A stretch of 64,000 nucleotides of DNA, taken from Bacillus sp. FJAT-29814. Its GTDB lineage: Bacteria > Bacillota > Bacilli > Bacillales > Cytobacillaceae. Position numbers and translations under genes: made by a program. This document shows, one piece after another, positions 15,955 through 24,184 of the stretch. Positions within the stretch are counted from its first letter, which is position 1. Each line of letters starts with the position of its first letter. Where the stretch lies: NCBI RefSeq assembly GCF_001510715.1, contig NZ_LMTJ01000004.1, positions 310,001 to 374,000 of the forward strand, given 5' to 3'. The notes under the pieces were generated by a model. The model saw only the letters and a program-made list of their open reading frames with translations. It was not told the origin of the DNA and did no database searches.

Positions 15955-15984
15955 ACGGGTAGTGCTTGGCACTACCCGTTTTCT
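15955..15984 (+). terminator. Terminator after the bceAB-like genes
   Basis: A perfect 11-bp stem ACGGGTAGTGC/GCACTACCCGT with a 3-base loop is followed by TTTTCTT. Confidence 0.9.
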
Positions 15985-16063
15985 TAGTCCAATTATCGCA
16001 TTTAAAATAAATAATTTTCCAATACTATTATAGATGCTAACTATGGAGGATTGAGAAAGCGAT

Positions 16064-16480
16064 ATGGAGGAGACACAAAAACGACTCGCTTTTAGTACAT
16101 ACAAACCGCTGATTCAAAAGCATGGGCAGTTTCTTAAATTTTGTATTGTCGGTGCGGTTAACACCACGATTTCACTGTTGGTATATACCTTCTTATTAAA
16201 CCTTGGCTTGTACTATTTACTCGCAAGCATTATCGGCTATTGTGCCGGGTTATTAAATGGCTATATTTTAAGTTCCTCATTTGTGTTTCAACAAAATCGT
16301 AATAGGAACCAAGCAATTAAATTTACCCTTGTTAACGCCTCCTCCCTGTTCATAAATTTGGTGGTCCTCTACCTTCTTGTCGATGTTTTTGGAGTTTCCA
16401 AGCTCCTTGCTCAAGTGCTCGTCATGTTCTTTAATGTCGTCTACAATTTTTTCTTAAACAAATGGTGGACATTTAAATGA
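16064..16480 (+). CDS. GtrA-family small membrane protein
   Basis: This 138-residue protein has four membrane helices. The GtrA-family signature FLKFCIVGAVNT lies near the N-terminus and NFFLNKWWTF at the C-terminus. GtrA proteins work with glycosyltransferases in export of lipid-linked sugars or cell-surface polysaccharide modification. No glycosyltransferase gene is adjacent. The ATG has GGAGG at longer than usual spacing (about 14 bases), which may mean weak translation. The 160 bases after the gene contain only an imperfect hairpin and no ORF. Confidence 0.82.
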   Translation: MEETQKRLAFSTYKPLIQKHGQFLKFCIVGAVNTTISLLVYTFLLNLGLYYLLASIIGYCAGLLNGYILSSSFVFQQNRNRNQAIKFTLVNASSLFINLVVLYLLVDVFGVSKLLAQVLVMFFNVVYNFFLNKWWTFK

Positions 16481-16641
16481 CTTCAGGAAAAGCAGGGAAG
16501 GGTTCTGTGCTTCGAAGCAGAGGACCGTCCCCTGGATTGATATGATTATTTTGTTACCATGACGATGATTGCGGTCACTAACCCCATATGACTATTTTTC
16601 CTTAAGATAACGATAGATGGAAAAATGAAAGGGGAACAATC

Positions 16642-17658
16642 ATGCAAACTCAATTAAAGGAAAAGAAAAAACGGCCAATCTGGAAGAAAATCGCCTTTGG
16701 CCTCATCAGCTTTATTCTTGCCATTACAATTCTTGGTGCTTCATTCGAAGCGATTGCCGGCTACCAAGTGGTTAAAAACAATCCACCTGAGGGTAAGCTT
16801 GTCGATGTTGGGGGATTTAAGCTTCATCTCCATAAACAAGGAAAAGGCGGCCCAACTATCATTTTGGAAACTGGCAGCGGAGCCTCCAGCACGAGCTGGC
16901 TTGATATACCTGAAGAACTTTCTAAATTCGGTACAGTTGTTACCTATGACCGGGGAGGCTATGGCTGGAGCGAAAAGGCTGACGCGGAACGCACCGGTGA
17001 AAATATTGTCCGTGAATTATATAAGGCTTTGAAAAAAGAAAAAATTGAAGGTCCCTATATCCTTGTCGGACACTCTCTTGGCGGGATGTATGCCCGATTA
17101 TTTGCCCAAACCTACCAGGACGAAGTCGGCGGGGTAGTCTTGCTCGATGCTAGAACAGAGGATTATTCAAAGGAAACCGATCCCATTTTGCTAGATGCTG
17201 GGGTTGACCCAATTTTAATGGGTTCTTCTACGAAGAATGTAATGGCCTTACTAAAGAATCTGGGAATTATTCGATTAATGGGTGATTCAATTCTTAAGGA
17301 AATTCCAAAGGAATTACGGGAAGTAGCATTAAACGTGGAGTTTCGCCCGAAATATTTTGCTGCTAAAGAAGATGAGCTTCGAAACATGACTCAATTAGAA
17401 GATAGCATTCGAAACAAGTCTCTTGAGGACATTCCATTAAAAGTGGTCACCCATGGTATCCCAATAGATGGAACGGTAATCGGAATCTCCGAGGCAGACA
17501 GCAACAAGATGGAAGATATCTGGCAGGAACAACAAAAACAAATGCTGACACTATCTACAAACAGTGAATTAATCGTGGCCGAAAACAGCGGGCATGCTGT
17601 CATGCATGATGAACCAGATCTAGTGATTGAAACTGTCAAATCTATGATCAACCGCTAA
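16642..17658 (+). CDS. Membrane-anchored alpha/beta hydrolase
   Basis: This 338-residue protein has a basic N-terminus and one membrane helix (about 16-37), followed by an alpha/beta-hydrolase domain. The strand-turn motif YDRGGYGWS, nucleophile elbow GHSLGG (Ser near 147) and C-terminal SGHAVMHDEPD with the catalytic His are all present. The catalytic acid is less clear. It most resembles lipase/esterase or proline-iminopeptidase-like members; the substrate is unknown. AAAGGGGAA precedes the ATG and a terminator follows, so it is a single-gene unit. Confidence 0.8.
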   Translation: MQTQLKEKKKRPIWKKIAFGLISFILAITILGASFEAIAGYQVVKNNPPEGKLVDVGGFKLHLHKQGKGGPTIILETGSGASSTSWLDIPEELSKFGTVVTYDRGGYGWSEKADAERTGENIVRELYKALKKEKIEGPYILVGHSLGGMYARLFAQTYQDEVGGVVLLDARTEDYSKETDPILLDAGVDPILMGSSTKNVMALLKNLGIIRLMGDSILKEIPKELREVALNVEFRPKYFAAKEDELRNMTQLEDSIRNKSLEDIPLKVVTHGIPIDGTVIGISEADSNKMEDIWQEQQKQMLTLSTNSELIVAENSGHAVMHDEPDLVIETVKSMINR

Positions 17659-17673
17659 TAAACCTATAAACAG

Positions 17674-17708
17674 GAAGAGCAAATCCGACCGAATTTGCTC
17701 TTCTCTTA
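17674..17708. terminator. Terminator between convergent genes
   Basis: An 11-bp stem GAAGAGCAAAT/ATTTGCTCTTC with an 8-base loop lies between the hydrolase gene (plus) and the unknown gene pair (minus). Confidence 0.75.
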
Positions 17709-17717
17709 CCTATTTGG

Positions 17718-18221
17718 TTATGGCGATAGGGTAATCGATTGCATGTGGCTGTTTTGTAATGCCTGATGGGTCTCTGCTCCAAAAAACGCATTTGCCTTAG
17801 ACTCTATTTCTGTTAAAATCAGGTCATTTTCCCTAAGTGTTTTACGGATGTGCTCAACAATCTTGAGCGCCTCAGTCCCTGTGATTTGCTTGGCAACTCT
17901 TTCAAGGAGTACCTTTGTATCAACTGAAAATCTCCTTGCGAAGCTATGACACCTGACAATATTATGCTGCAGAAATTCGGAGTATTCAGGAGTAAAAGCC
18001 CTGCGGATACAGCCCCTCATTCCCGCATATCCGTATGATACCTCTGATGCAGCGCGATAAAACAAAATCATACCGTCGGCACGGCTTGATTCCGGATGCA
18101 GCCTGAGTTCTGTAATGTATGAAACCAATCGTTTGACCACTACTGTCCCTTGTTCTGTAGCTTCCCACCATTCTAATAATCGCTGTTTTTCTGCTTCACT
18201 TATTTGAACGTTTTGCGGCAT
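17718..18221 (-). CDS. Unknown protein, second of a paralogous tandem pair
   Basis: This 167-residue soluble protein has no known domain that I can name. It is mostly helical, with a central SYGYAGMRGCIRR segment and a distal NAFFGAETH. The partner gene just upstream (18234-18716) has GYGFDAVRGTIKR and MDFFGSEWD at comparable positions, so the two look like diverged copies. Twelve bases separate them and GGAGGGGATGG precedes this start, so they should be translated from one message. No motif points to enzymatic or DNA-binding function. Confidence 0.65.
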   Translation of the reverse strand: MPQNVQISEAEKQRLLEWWEATEQGTVVVKRLVSYITELRLHPESSRADGMILFYRAASEVSYGYAGMRGCIRRAFTPEYSEFLQHNIVRCHSFARRFSVDTKVLLERVAKQITGTEALKIVEHIRKTLRENDLILTEIESKANAFFGAETHQALQNSHMQSITLSP

Positions 18222-18233
18222 TCCATCCCCTCC

Positions 18234-18716
18234 CTACAAACGTGGAATAGCTTGAACATTTTGAACGCGTTTAAGAATCACATCCCATTCCGATCCAAAA
18301 AAATCCATGCCATATCGGATCGCTTCGTAAATTTTTCCAGAAATCTGCCTGTTGAGTTGGCGGCTTTGTTCTATTAAATAGTAGGTATCTGGGCCTGCCT
18401 CTTGCGCCACCAGTTCAAAATTCGGGTTCAATTGTTTTTCGCTGATTCTTAATGTATCGAGGTCAAAGACAAGCATTTCCTTCCAAAGAGGGATTGGTTC
18501 ATTTTCGCGGAGCCGCTTAATTGTACCTCTGACTGCATCAAATCCGTAGCCAACATCAGCGACTGAAGCATGATATGGATTAAGACCCGGTGCGTTCCGC
18601 AACGATGGAATCACCCTGAAGCCAGTAGTAATCGAGCAAGCAACTTCCTTTGCAGCCATACCCTTGGCCATTGCATCGTCTATCGCACCAAGATAACCAT
18701 GTTGGTCAATCCCCAT
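18234..18716 (-). CDS. Unknown protein, first of a paralogous tandem pair
   Basis: This 160-residue soluble protein is the first gene of a two-gene minus-strand operon. It shares a YG(F/Y)xx(V/M)RGxI(K/R)R motif and a terminal FFG(S/A)E motif with its downstream neighbour; the rest is weakly alike. AGGGAGGGACTTTCT precedes the ATG. I do not recognise the family. Two small related proteins with matched motifs could form a heteromer, but nothing adjacent suggests the process. The upstream 190 bases are AT-rich with an ATATATA tract and a short ACCTTCAAGGT palindrome. Confidence 0.65.
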   Translation of the reverse strand: MGIDQHGYLGAIDDAMAKGMAAKEVACSITTGFRVIPSLRNAPGLNPYHASVADVGYGFDAVRGTIKRLRENEPIPLWKEMLVFDLDTLRISEKQLNPNFELVAQEAGPDTYYLIEQSRQLNRQISGKIYEAIRYGMDFFGSEWDVILKRVQNVQAIPRL

Positions 18717-18923
18717 AGAAAGTCCCTCCCTTTATAACGAATTATATATATACCTTCAAGGTAAAATATTCGTTCCCATACTGTCCTTGTGATTCATTTT
18801 TTAATTTCATCAGAAGGGAAAAAAGAAGGTTTTGTGGAATCTGTACATTAGGTAAAAAATACTATTTTTTACCATACTATTTATTTATAATAGATTTATT
18901 CTATGAACAAAGGGAGAATGTTA

Positions 18924-19469
18924 ATGTCTCAATCGAACCTGCAACAGCCAATATGGGCCTGGATTGTCCTTATTGGCGGTGGATTATTTTTGCTTTCAGC
19001 TTTTCCTGGCATATTTTTTATATTATTTATGTCATTTTGGAAAGCAAATGAATTGAGTTTTTTCACGATTATCTATATGACCATTGCCCTTTGTATTCTT
19101 GTAGTTACTCTTTGGGGAATGAAGCGGGCATATGGAGCGATTCAACATTATAATCGTGAAAAAAAGAGCTTTTTGAATGAATATTTCAAGGATATAGACC
19201 CACTGGAATTATCTAAGACCACCACTGTCCAAAAGAAGAAGCCCATTTGGCCATGGATTGCCCTTGCTCCTGGTGCATTACTATTAATTGGCTCAGGCCC
19301 GGGTGTATTGATGCTTCCAATTGCCCCGCTATTCTTGGCAGGAATGTCCACCGATTCCGGCACTACTCCGGAGTATGTACCACTTCTAATTCTTGTGGTC
19401 GGCTACGGACTAATGATTGGCTATATCATCCTGGTTGTAAAAGCGATCAAAGCACTTCGAGCAAAATAA
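18924..19469 (+). CDS. Membrane protein with internally duplicated two-helix unit
   Basis: About 181 residues form two similar halves. Each begins with a PIW(A/P)WI motif (QQPIWAWIVLIGGG and KKPIWPWIALAPGA), has a glycine/proline-rich helix pair ending in GPG or FPG, and a second helix rich in Leu, Val and Ile. Four membrane segments are expected. This looks like an internal duplication. The start at 18924 is preferred because GGGAG lies upstream; an in-frame ATG at 18903 lacks this. Function unknown. Confidence 0.65.
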   Translation: MSQSNLQQPIWAWIVLIGGGLFLLSAFPGIFFILFMSFWKANELSFFTIIYMTIALCILVVTLWGMKRAYGAIQHYNREKKSFLNEYFKDIDPLELSKTTTVQKKKPIWPWIALAPGALLLIGSGPGVLMLPIAPLFLAGMSTDSGTTPEYVPLLILVVGYGLMIGYIILVVKAIKALRAK

Positions 19470-19480
19470 TCACTATTGAA

Positions 19481-19519
19481 AAGCCCTTCGGCTCTAACAT
19501 GAGCTGAAGGGCTTTTTTT
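19481..19519 (+). terminator. Terminator after the duplicated membrane protein gene
   Basis: A long stem (19481-19494 with 19501-19514, AAGCCCTTC/GAAGGGCTT core) is followed by seven T. Confidence 0.9.
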
Positions 19520-19557
19520 CTTCATTGTTTACTATTATTCTAGAACTCTTCCATTCA

Positions 19558-20271
19558 TCATACTTGTTTTCCAACAACGGCAGTATGACTAGCTTTCTGT
19601 TGCTGATTGCGCAGCTTAAAATAGCCAAGGGTCGATACTACAATGGCCCCCAACGTATCGACAATCATATCCTCCATCGTGTCGGCAACCGCGTCCCGCC
19701 CAATTAACACCGTCCCATCGGCAGTGATAAATTTTTGCATATTGGTGCCAAGCAGACCGTCTGCAGCAAATTCATAAATCTCCCAGACAGCACCGCAGGC
19801 CAGTGCGAAACAAAACGCAAATAATGCCACAAAAAACGGGCTTAATTGGATTTTTATTTTTTCCGTATCATTAAAATATTGGACAATAACAAAGCCCAGT
19901 GCCCCTAACATTCCCGCGCTAAAGCAATGGAGAATCAGGTCCCAATAGGGGATTCTAAAATAGAAATTGCGAACCTCCCCAAGGTAGATGGCACAAAATA
20001 AAAAGATAAAATAAATAATTTCCATGATGTCGGGGATATCGATGCGAAACCGCTGCTCCACCTTTGACGGCAGGAAAATAATAATACTGCCGAAGACACA
20101 TTGCAAAATCATCAGCACATAATCGCTTTTTACCCGTTCATATTCATTTTCGGAAGGCTCTGATGGGGCATTGAAAAACATATAAATGGCATAAACGATT
20201 GAAATAATCAATAAAGCCAAGACAATTCTAAAAATCCAGGTCTTTCGTTTAGGGTACTTTTTCTCTACCAA
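19558..20271 (-). CDS. Polytopic membrane protein, DUF2238/YjdF-like
   Basis: This 237-residue protein has about six membrane helices. Conserved-looking polar residues lie at membrane edges: WDLILHCFSAG, a central AVWEIYEFAADG and a late DTMEDMIVDTLGA. This spacing of Asp, His and Glu recalls the DUF2238/YjdF group of membrane proteins, whose function is not established; the call is from memory of the pattern. The start region is clean, and the gene is convergent with the preceding one across a terminator. Confidence 0.6.
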   Translation of the reverse strand: MVEKKYPKRKTWIFRIVLALLIISIVYAIYMFFNAPSEPSENEYERVKSDYVLMILQCVFGSIIIFLPSKVEQRFRIDIPDIMEIIYFIFLFCAIYLGEVRNFYFRIPYWDLILHCFSAGMLGALGFVIVQYFNDTEKIKIQLSPFFVALFAFCFALACGAVWEIYEFAADGLLGTNMQKFITADGTVLIGRDAVADTMEDMIVDTLGAIVVSTLGYFKLRNQQQKASHTAVVGKQV

Positions 20272-20562
20272 AGTTTCTCCCCCTTTTATTCTATGGGCGG
20301 TAACTGTAACTATTATTATATCTTTTACGTCAAAGAATTGAAAAAAGATTCACAAACATCCCAAAATCTAAAACTTCACTATTTTAATAAAATTTGAAGA
20401 AAAATAATTGACATCTGTTTGTCATGATATTGTAAATTCCAGTTAAATATTCGTGATAATTTAAGAATAATAAGGTAAACTAAATCAAGAGTTTCATATA
20501 AAGATTTTATTAAGCGGTAGACAATTCTACCGAGGATAGCAGGCAGTCGGGGGTAAGGATTT
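20272..20562 (+). promoter_or_regulatory. Divergent intergenic region with candidate promoter
   Basis: TTGACA at 20408-20413 is followed after 17 bases by TGTAAA (a poor -10). The palindrome TGACA-TCTGTT-TGTCA (20409-20424) overlaps the -35 and could be an operator. The rest is AT-rich with no ORF. Confidence 0.4.
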
Positions 20563-22005
20563 ATGAGCAGTACAAAGAAAAAACCAGTTGAAGAAATAGG
20601 AAAATCACGGGTGAAGTCAAAGCAAAAGTCCAAAGGCTGGAAGATGGCCGTAATCGCCAGTATCACAGTTCTTGCACTCATCGTTGCCGGAATCAGTTAT
20701 TATCAGGCAACCCGATTCAACTCGCAGGTTACGATAAATGCAATAAAAGTGGGTGGGCTGACTGCTGATCAAACCGTTAAAAAGTTAAAAACAGCCTCAT
20801 TAAAAAACAGGGTCTTTGTCGGGGAGCAGCAAATCCTGGATGAAGAAGATACAAAGTTGGGCTTTACCGAAAAGGATTTGCCTGAAGTGAAGAAATTGCT
20901 GAAAAACCAGTGGACTTTTTTCCCTTCTTTCAAGAAAAAAGATTATCAGCTGATTCCAGATGAGGCAGGCCAGTATCGCACTCAGACAATGAAAAAGCTT
21001 GTTGAAGAAAAGCTTCTGTCCATGAATGAAACATTGAAAGCACCAGTCGATGCTTTTGTTAAGCTCGAACAGGGTAAAATATCCATCTCCAAAAGCATGG
21101 ATGGGGAACAATTTGATGTTGCCAGCCTTTTGAAGGATTACGACAAGCAGTATTATAAAAGCGATATTCGTATAGAGCCTGTATACCTACAGCCTATCAG
21201 AGAAGACAGCGAAATAGTAAAGAACGAAGAGAAAAAGCTCAAGGAACTTCTTGGCCAATCGATTGAATACAAGGTACAGGATCAAGTTCATTCTTTAAAA
21301 GCCAGTGAGCTAATCAAAAGTGCCACTGTATCAAAGGATTTACAGATTGCCATAGACCCTAGTGATATTAAAAGCAAAATTACTGAAATCAATGATACCC
21401 AATCTACATTAAATAAAAATTTTACATTTAAGACCCATTCTGGCAAGGTCATAACTGTCAAAGGTCAAGGCTATGGCTGGGCTTTGGACGTAAAAAAAGA
21501 AACGGCAATGGTTCAGAAGGCTTTTGAAACGGGAGAGACATCGGTTTCTGCTGCGAACATCATCGGTAAAGGCTGGAAAGGTGAAGGCTATGGGTATGAA
21601 ACAACCGCGAACAATGGCATTGGCAACACATATGCGGAAGTATCGATTGCCGAACAGCGGATATGGATTTATAAAGACGGAAAATTGGCCGCCACTACCA
21701 ATGTGGTCACCGGCAAACATAGTACCGGAAAGGATACGTCACCTGGCGTTTGGTATGTCCTTTATAAACGGCAACAATACACGCTAACTGGCGATACAGC
21801 AGGCACACCTTATGCAATCAAGGTCAATTACTGGGTGCCGTTTACCAACAGCGGCCAAGGGTTCCACGATGCCAGCTGGCGGACAAACTGGGCAAGCAAC
21901 GCCTATCTCAATGCCGGTTCAAACGGTTGCGTCAACGTGCAACCTAACTTTATGAAAGCTGTGTATGACAACCTTAGCACGTACGACCCGGTCATTGTTT
22001 ACTAA
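20563..22005 (+). CDS. Membrane-anchored L,D-transpeptidase with PG_binding_4 (VanW-N-like) region
   Basis: This 480-residue protein has a short basic cytoplasmic tail and one helix (about 28-48). An extracellular region (about 55-330) of the PG_binding_4 type follows, recognisable by INAIKVGGLTADQ and the late GYGWALD turn. The C-terminal YkuD domain (about 350-480) has GFHDASWR and the catalytic SNGCVNV. Homologues such as ErfK/YoaR-linked transpeptidases build 3-3 cross-links in the wall. GGGGGTAAGG precedes the ATG. It is a single-gene unit with a strong terminator. Confidence 0.88.
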   Translation: MSSTKKKPVEEIGKSRVKSKQKSKGWKMAVIASITVLALIVAGISYYQATRFNSQVTINAIKVGGLTADQTVKKLKTASLKNRVFVGEQQILDEEDTKLGFTEKDLPEVKKLLKNQWTFFPSFKKKDYQLIPDEAGQYRTQTMKKLVEEKLLSMNETLKAPVDAFVKLEQGKISISKSMDGEQFDVASLLKDYDKQYYKSDIRIEPVYLQPIREDSEIVKNEEKKLKELLGQSIEYKVQDQVHSLKASELIKSATVSKDLQIAIDPSDIKSKITEINDTQSTLNKNFTFKTHSGKVITVKGQGYGWALDVKKETAMVQKAFETGETSVSAANIIGKGWKGEGYGYETTANNGIGNTYAEVSIAEQRIWIYKDGKLAATTNVVTGKHSTGKDTSPGVWYVLYKRQQYTLTGDTAGTPYAIKVNYWVPFTNSGQGFHDASWRTNWASNAYLNAGSNGCVNVQPNFMKAVYDNLSTYDPVIVY

Positions 22006-22016
22006 CGAAGAACAAT

Positions 22017-22066
22017 AGGGATGATTGTAGCGGCACAAAAGTCGCCACAATCATCCCTGTTTTTTT
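22017..22066 (+). terminator. Terminator after the second L,D-transpeptidase
   Basis: AGGGATGATTGT (22017-22028) pairs with ACAATCATCCCT (22047-22058), with an inner GCGG/CGCC-type stem, followed by seven T. Confidence 0.9.
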
Positions 22067-22081
22067 GTTTCACGTGGAACT
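22066..22081. other. parS: parS site (Spo0J/ParB binding)
   Basis: TGTTTCACGTGGAACT is the reverse complement of AGTTCCACGTGAAACA. It matches the Bacillus parS consensus TGTTCCACGTGAAACA at 15 of 16 positions. It lies in an intergenic gap directly after a terminator. Spo0J/ParB loads at such sites and spreads to organise origin segregation and SMC recruitment. Its presence argues that this DNA is chromosomal; most Bacillus parS sites cluster near the origin. Confidence 0.8.
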
Positions 22082-22216
22082 CCCAAAATAACTTTCTCTT
22101 GCAAACGGAAGGTGTATAATAAAACTAGAATAACTTGAAGCTTTTAACGCTCTTACATCATAAATTGTTTATGATTGTTTGGGCGATTTTTTTTTATAGA
22201 AAAGGAGGAAACCGGA

Positions 22217-22414
22217 ATGCAATTATCTAATCTTAGCTGGGCATTGATAGCCCCGTTACTTGTCATTCAGCTAATCTTGATTATTGTCGCGTTAATTGAC
22301 CTTTCGAAAGCTGAACAGACAAACGGACCAAAATGGATGTGGGTGCTCATCATCCTTTTCATTAATATCCTTGGGCCGATTTTGTATTTCATCCTGGGCA
22401 AAAAACAGACATAA
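22217..22414 (+). CDS. YxlE-like PLDc_N small membrane protein
   Basis: This 65-residue protein has two membrane helices in the phospholipase-D-nuclease N-terminal (PLDc_N) arrangement: a first helix, a short DLSKAEQTNGPKW loop, and a second helix ending in GPILYFILGKK. The ATG at 22217 follows AAAGGAGGAAACC. It is the first gene of a three-gene set with an ABC ATPase and a permease, the order yxlE-yxlF-yxlG of the B. subtilis sigY operon. Here no sigma factor, yxlC or yxlD precedes it. Its exact role is not known. Confidence 0.8.
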   Translation: MQLSNLSWALIAPLLVIQLILIIVALIDLSKAEQTNGPKWMWVLIILFINILGPILYFILGKKQT

Positions 22415-22444
22415 CCACATTTTGTAAAGGGGGAGGTTAAAAAG

Positions 22445-23350
22445 ATGAAGATCATGGAAGTAACCTCATTAACCAAGTCGTTCGGCAAGCTAACAGCCGT
22501 TAACGACTTATCGTTTTCAATTGAAGCAGGCCGCTGCGTCGCGCTGCTGGGTCCGAATGGAGCAGGAAAGACGACGACACTGGAGATGCTTGCCGGTCTG
22601 CTTGCGCCAACTAGCGGAAGGATTGCCTTTCTCGGAACTGAACAAGCCGATTATCGGGCTCATATCGGCTATTTGCCGCAGCAACCGGTGTTTTTTCCAT
22701 GGATGAATGCCCTTGAATTCCTCATCTTTATGGGCGAGCTTTCGGGAATGTCCAAAACAGCGGTAATCAAGCGAGCCGATGAACTCCTAGAGCTTGTGGG
22801 AATTGCCGATGCCAAAAAACGCAAAATTGGCGGCTTTTCCGGTGGTATGAAGCAGCGTCTCGGAATTGCCCAAGCCCTGATTCATGAGCCAAAGCTACTG
22901 ATGCTGGATGAACCGGTCTCTGCGCTCGACCCAGTAGGACGCCGAGAAATTCTCGAGATGATGAAAATGCTGAAGGAAAAAATGACCATTCTGTTCTCAA
23001 CCCATATTCTCCATGACGCCGAAGAGGTTTGCGACGATGTGATTATGATCAACAAGGGTGAACTCGCCATCACCGGATCGCTTCAGGAACTGCGCCGCAA
23101 CCACCAGCAGGACGTGATCATTATTTCCGCCGATGAAGATTTAGAGGCATGGTCCCGGACCATTGGAACGTGGGATGTCGTCTCTAAAATCGATGCCGTG
23201 AAAGGCACGGTTACGATCTTCGTGAACGATGTATCACAGGCAAGAAATGCGCTAATCGCGGAAATGGCTGCGAAAAAACTGCCAGTAACGGAATTTACTG
23301 TCGGGCAAACATCGCTTGAAGACTTATTCATGAAGGTGGTGGGGAAATGA
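22445..23350 (+). CDS. YxlF-like ABC transporter ATPase
   Basis: This 301-residue ATPase has Walker A GPNGAGKTTT, Q-loop LPQQP, signature SGGMKQR, Walker B LLMLDEPVSALDP and switch His in STHI, with a C-terminal extension of about 85 residues as in drug/lantibiotic-type exporters. Length and neighbours fit YxlF. GGGGGAGG precedes the start, and the stop overlaps the permease start (ATGA). The pair probably exports an unidentified compound. Confidence 0.88.
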   Translation: MKIMEVTSLTKSFGKLTAVNDLSFSIEAGRCVALLGPNGAGKTTTLEMLAGLLAPTSGRIAFLGTEQADYRAHIGYLPQQPVFFPWMNALEFLIFMGELSGMSKTAVIKRADELLELVGIADAKKRKIGGFSGGMKQRLGIAQALIHEPKLLMLDEPVSALDPVGRREILEMMKMLKEKMTILFSTHILHDAEEVCDDVIMINKGELAITGSLQELRRNHQQDVIIISADEDLEAWSRTIGTWDVVSKIDAVKGTVTIFVNDVSQARNALIAEMAAKKLPVTEFTVGQTSLEDLFMKVVGK

Positions 23351-24123
23351 GCAAGTGGTTCGTATTATTTCGCAAAGAATGGATGGAAATGACCCGCAAT
23401 TATAAAATAATCTGGATTCCGCTCACCTTCATGTTATTGGGACTCATGCAGCCGGTGACAAGCTACTACATGCCAGAAATCATGAAAAATGCCACCAACC
23501 TGCCGAAAGGGGCCGTTATAAAAATCCCGCTGCCATCAAGCGGCGAAGTGCTCGCCCAAACCCTCGGCCAGCTTAACCAGATGGGCATCCTCATCCTTGT
23601 TCTCGCCTTTATGGGTATTGTGTCTACGGAACGGAGAAGCGGCATGATCAAAGCGATTCTGGTAAAGCCAGTACACTATATGTCCTATATTACGGCTAAA
23701 TGGCTGAGTGCGATTCTCCTTAGTCTCATGGCGGTCTTCCTTGGTATGCTGGCTGCCTGGTATTATACGAATCTATTGATTGGCGACTTTGCATTTGTAA
23801 AACTGATTCAAGGAACAGGCCTTTATTTCTACTGGATTTTATTTATCGTCACGGTTACTGTTTTTCTGAGCAGTCAATTGAAAAGCAGCGGGCTGGTAGC
23901 CGCATTTGCCCTATTATTAAGCATAATCCTCTCCCTGCTAACATCGCTTCTAGAAAAATGGATGGAATGGAGCCCGGCTATGCTGACTAGTGCCGCTTCA
24001 GAATCTTTTACAAACGGAAAAGTGGAAGGTCCGCTTTACCTTCCGCTGACGGTGACCGTGGTGCTGGTATTCATCCTCCTTTACCTGGCGGCTTCTCGGG
24101 CTAGCTTTCGAAAAATAAAATAA
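23347..24123 (+). CDS. YxlG-like ABC-2 permease
   Basis: This 258-residue ABC-2-type permease has about six membrane helices. The cytoplasmic start FRKEWMEMTRNYK is typical of ABC-2 exporters. It is translationally coupled to the ATPase gene and followed by a strong terminator. Size and order match B. subtilis YxlG. The substrate is unknown. Confidence 0.85.
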   Translation: MSKWFVLFRKEWMEMTRNYKIIWIPLTFMLLGLMQPVTSYYMPEIMKNATNLPKGAVIKIPLPSSGEVLAQTLGQLNQMGILILVLAFMGIVSTERRSGMIKAILVKPVHYMSYITAKWLSAILLSLMAVFLGMLAAWYYTNLLIGDFAFVKLIQGTGLYFYWILFIVTVTVFLSSQLKSSGLVAAFALLLSIILSLLTSLLEKWMEWSPAMLTSAASESFTNGKVEGPLYLPLTVTVVLVFILLYLAASRASFRKIK

Positions 24124-24135
24124 CACCCATAAAAA

Positions 24136-24163
24136 ATTCGCTCAGGGATTACCCTGAGCGAAT
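24136..24163. terminator. Bidirectional terminator, yxlG-like / surface pectinase
   Basis: A perfect 12-bp stem ATTCGCTCAGGG/CCCTGAGCGAAT with loop ATTA has A-rich and T-rich flanks between convergent genes. Confidence 0.9.
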
Positions 24164-24184
24164 CATTTTCTTCAAACAAACTGA

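Noticed and set aside
16481..16641. Imperfect hairpin and GGACCGTCCCC stretch after the GtrA gene
   Set aside because: It recalls small dispersed Bacillus repeats, but one copy in this window cannot support that, and there is no T run for a terminator.
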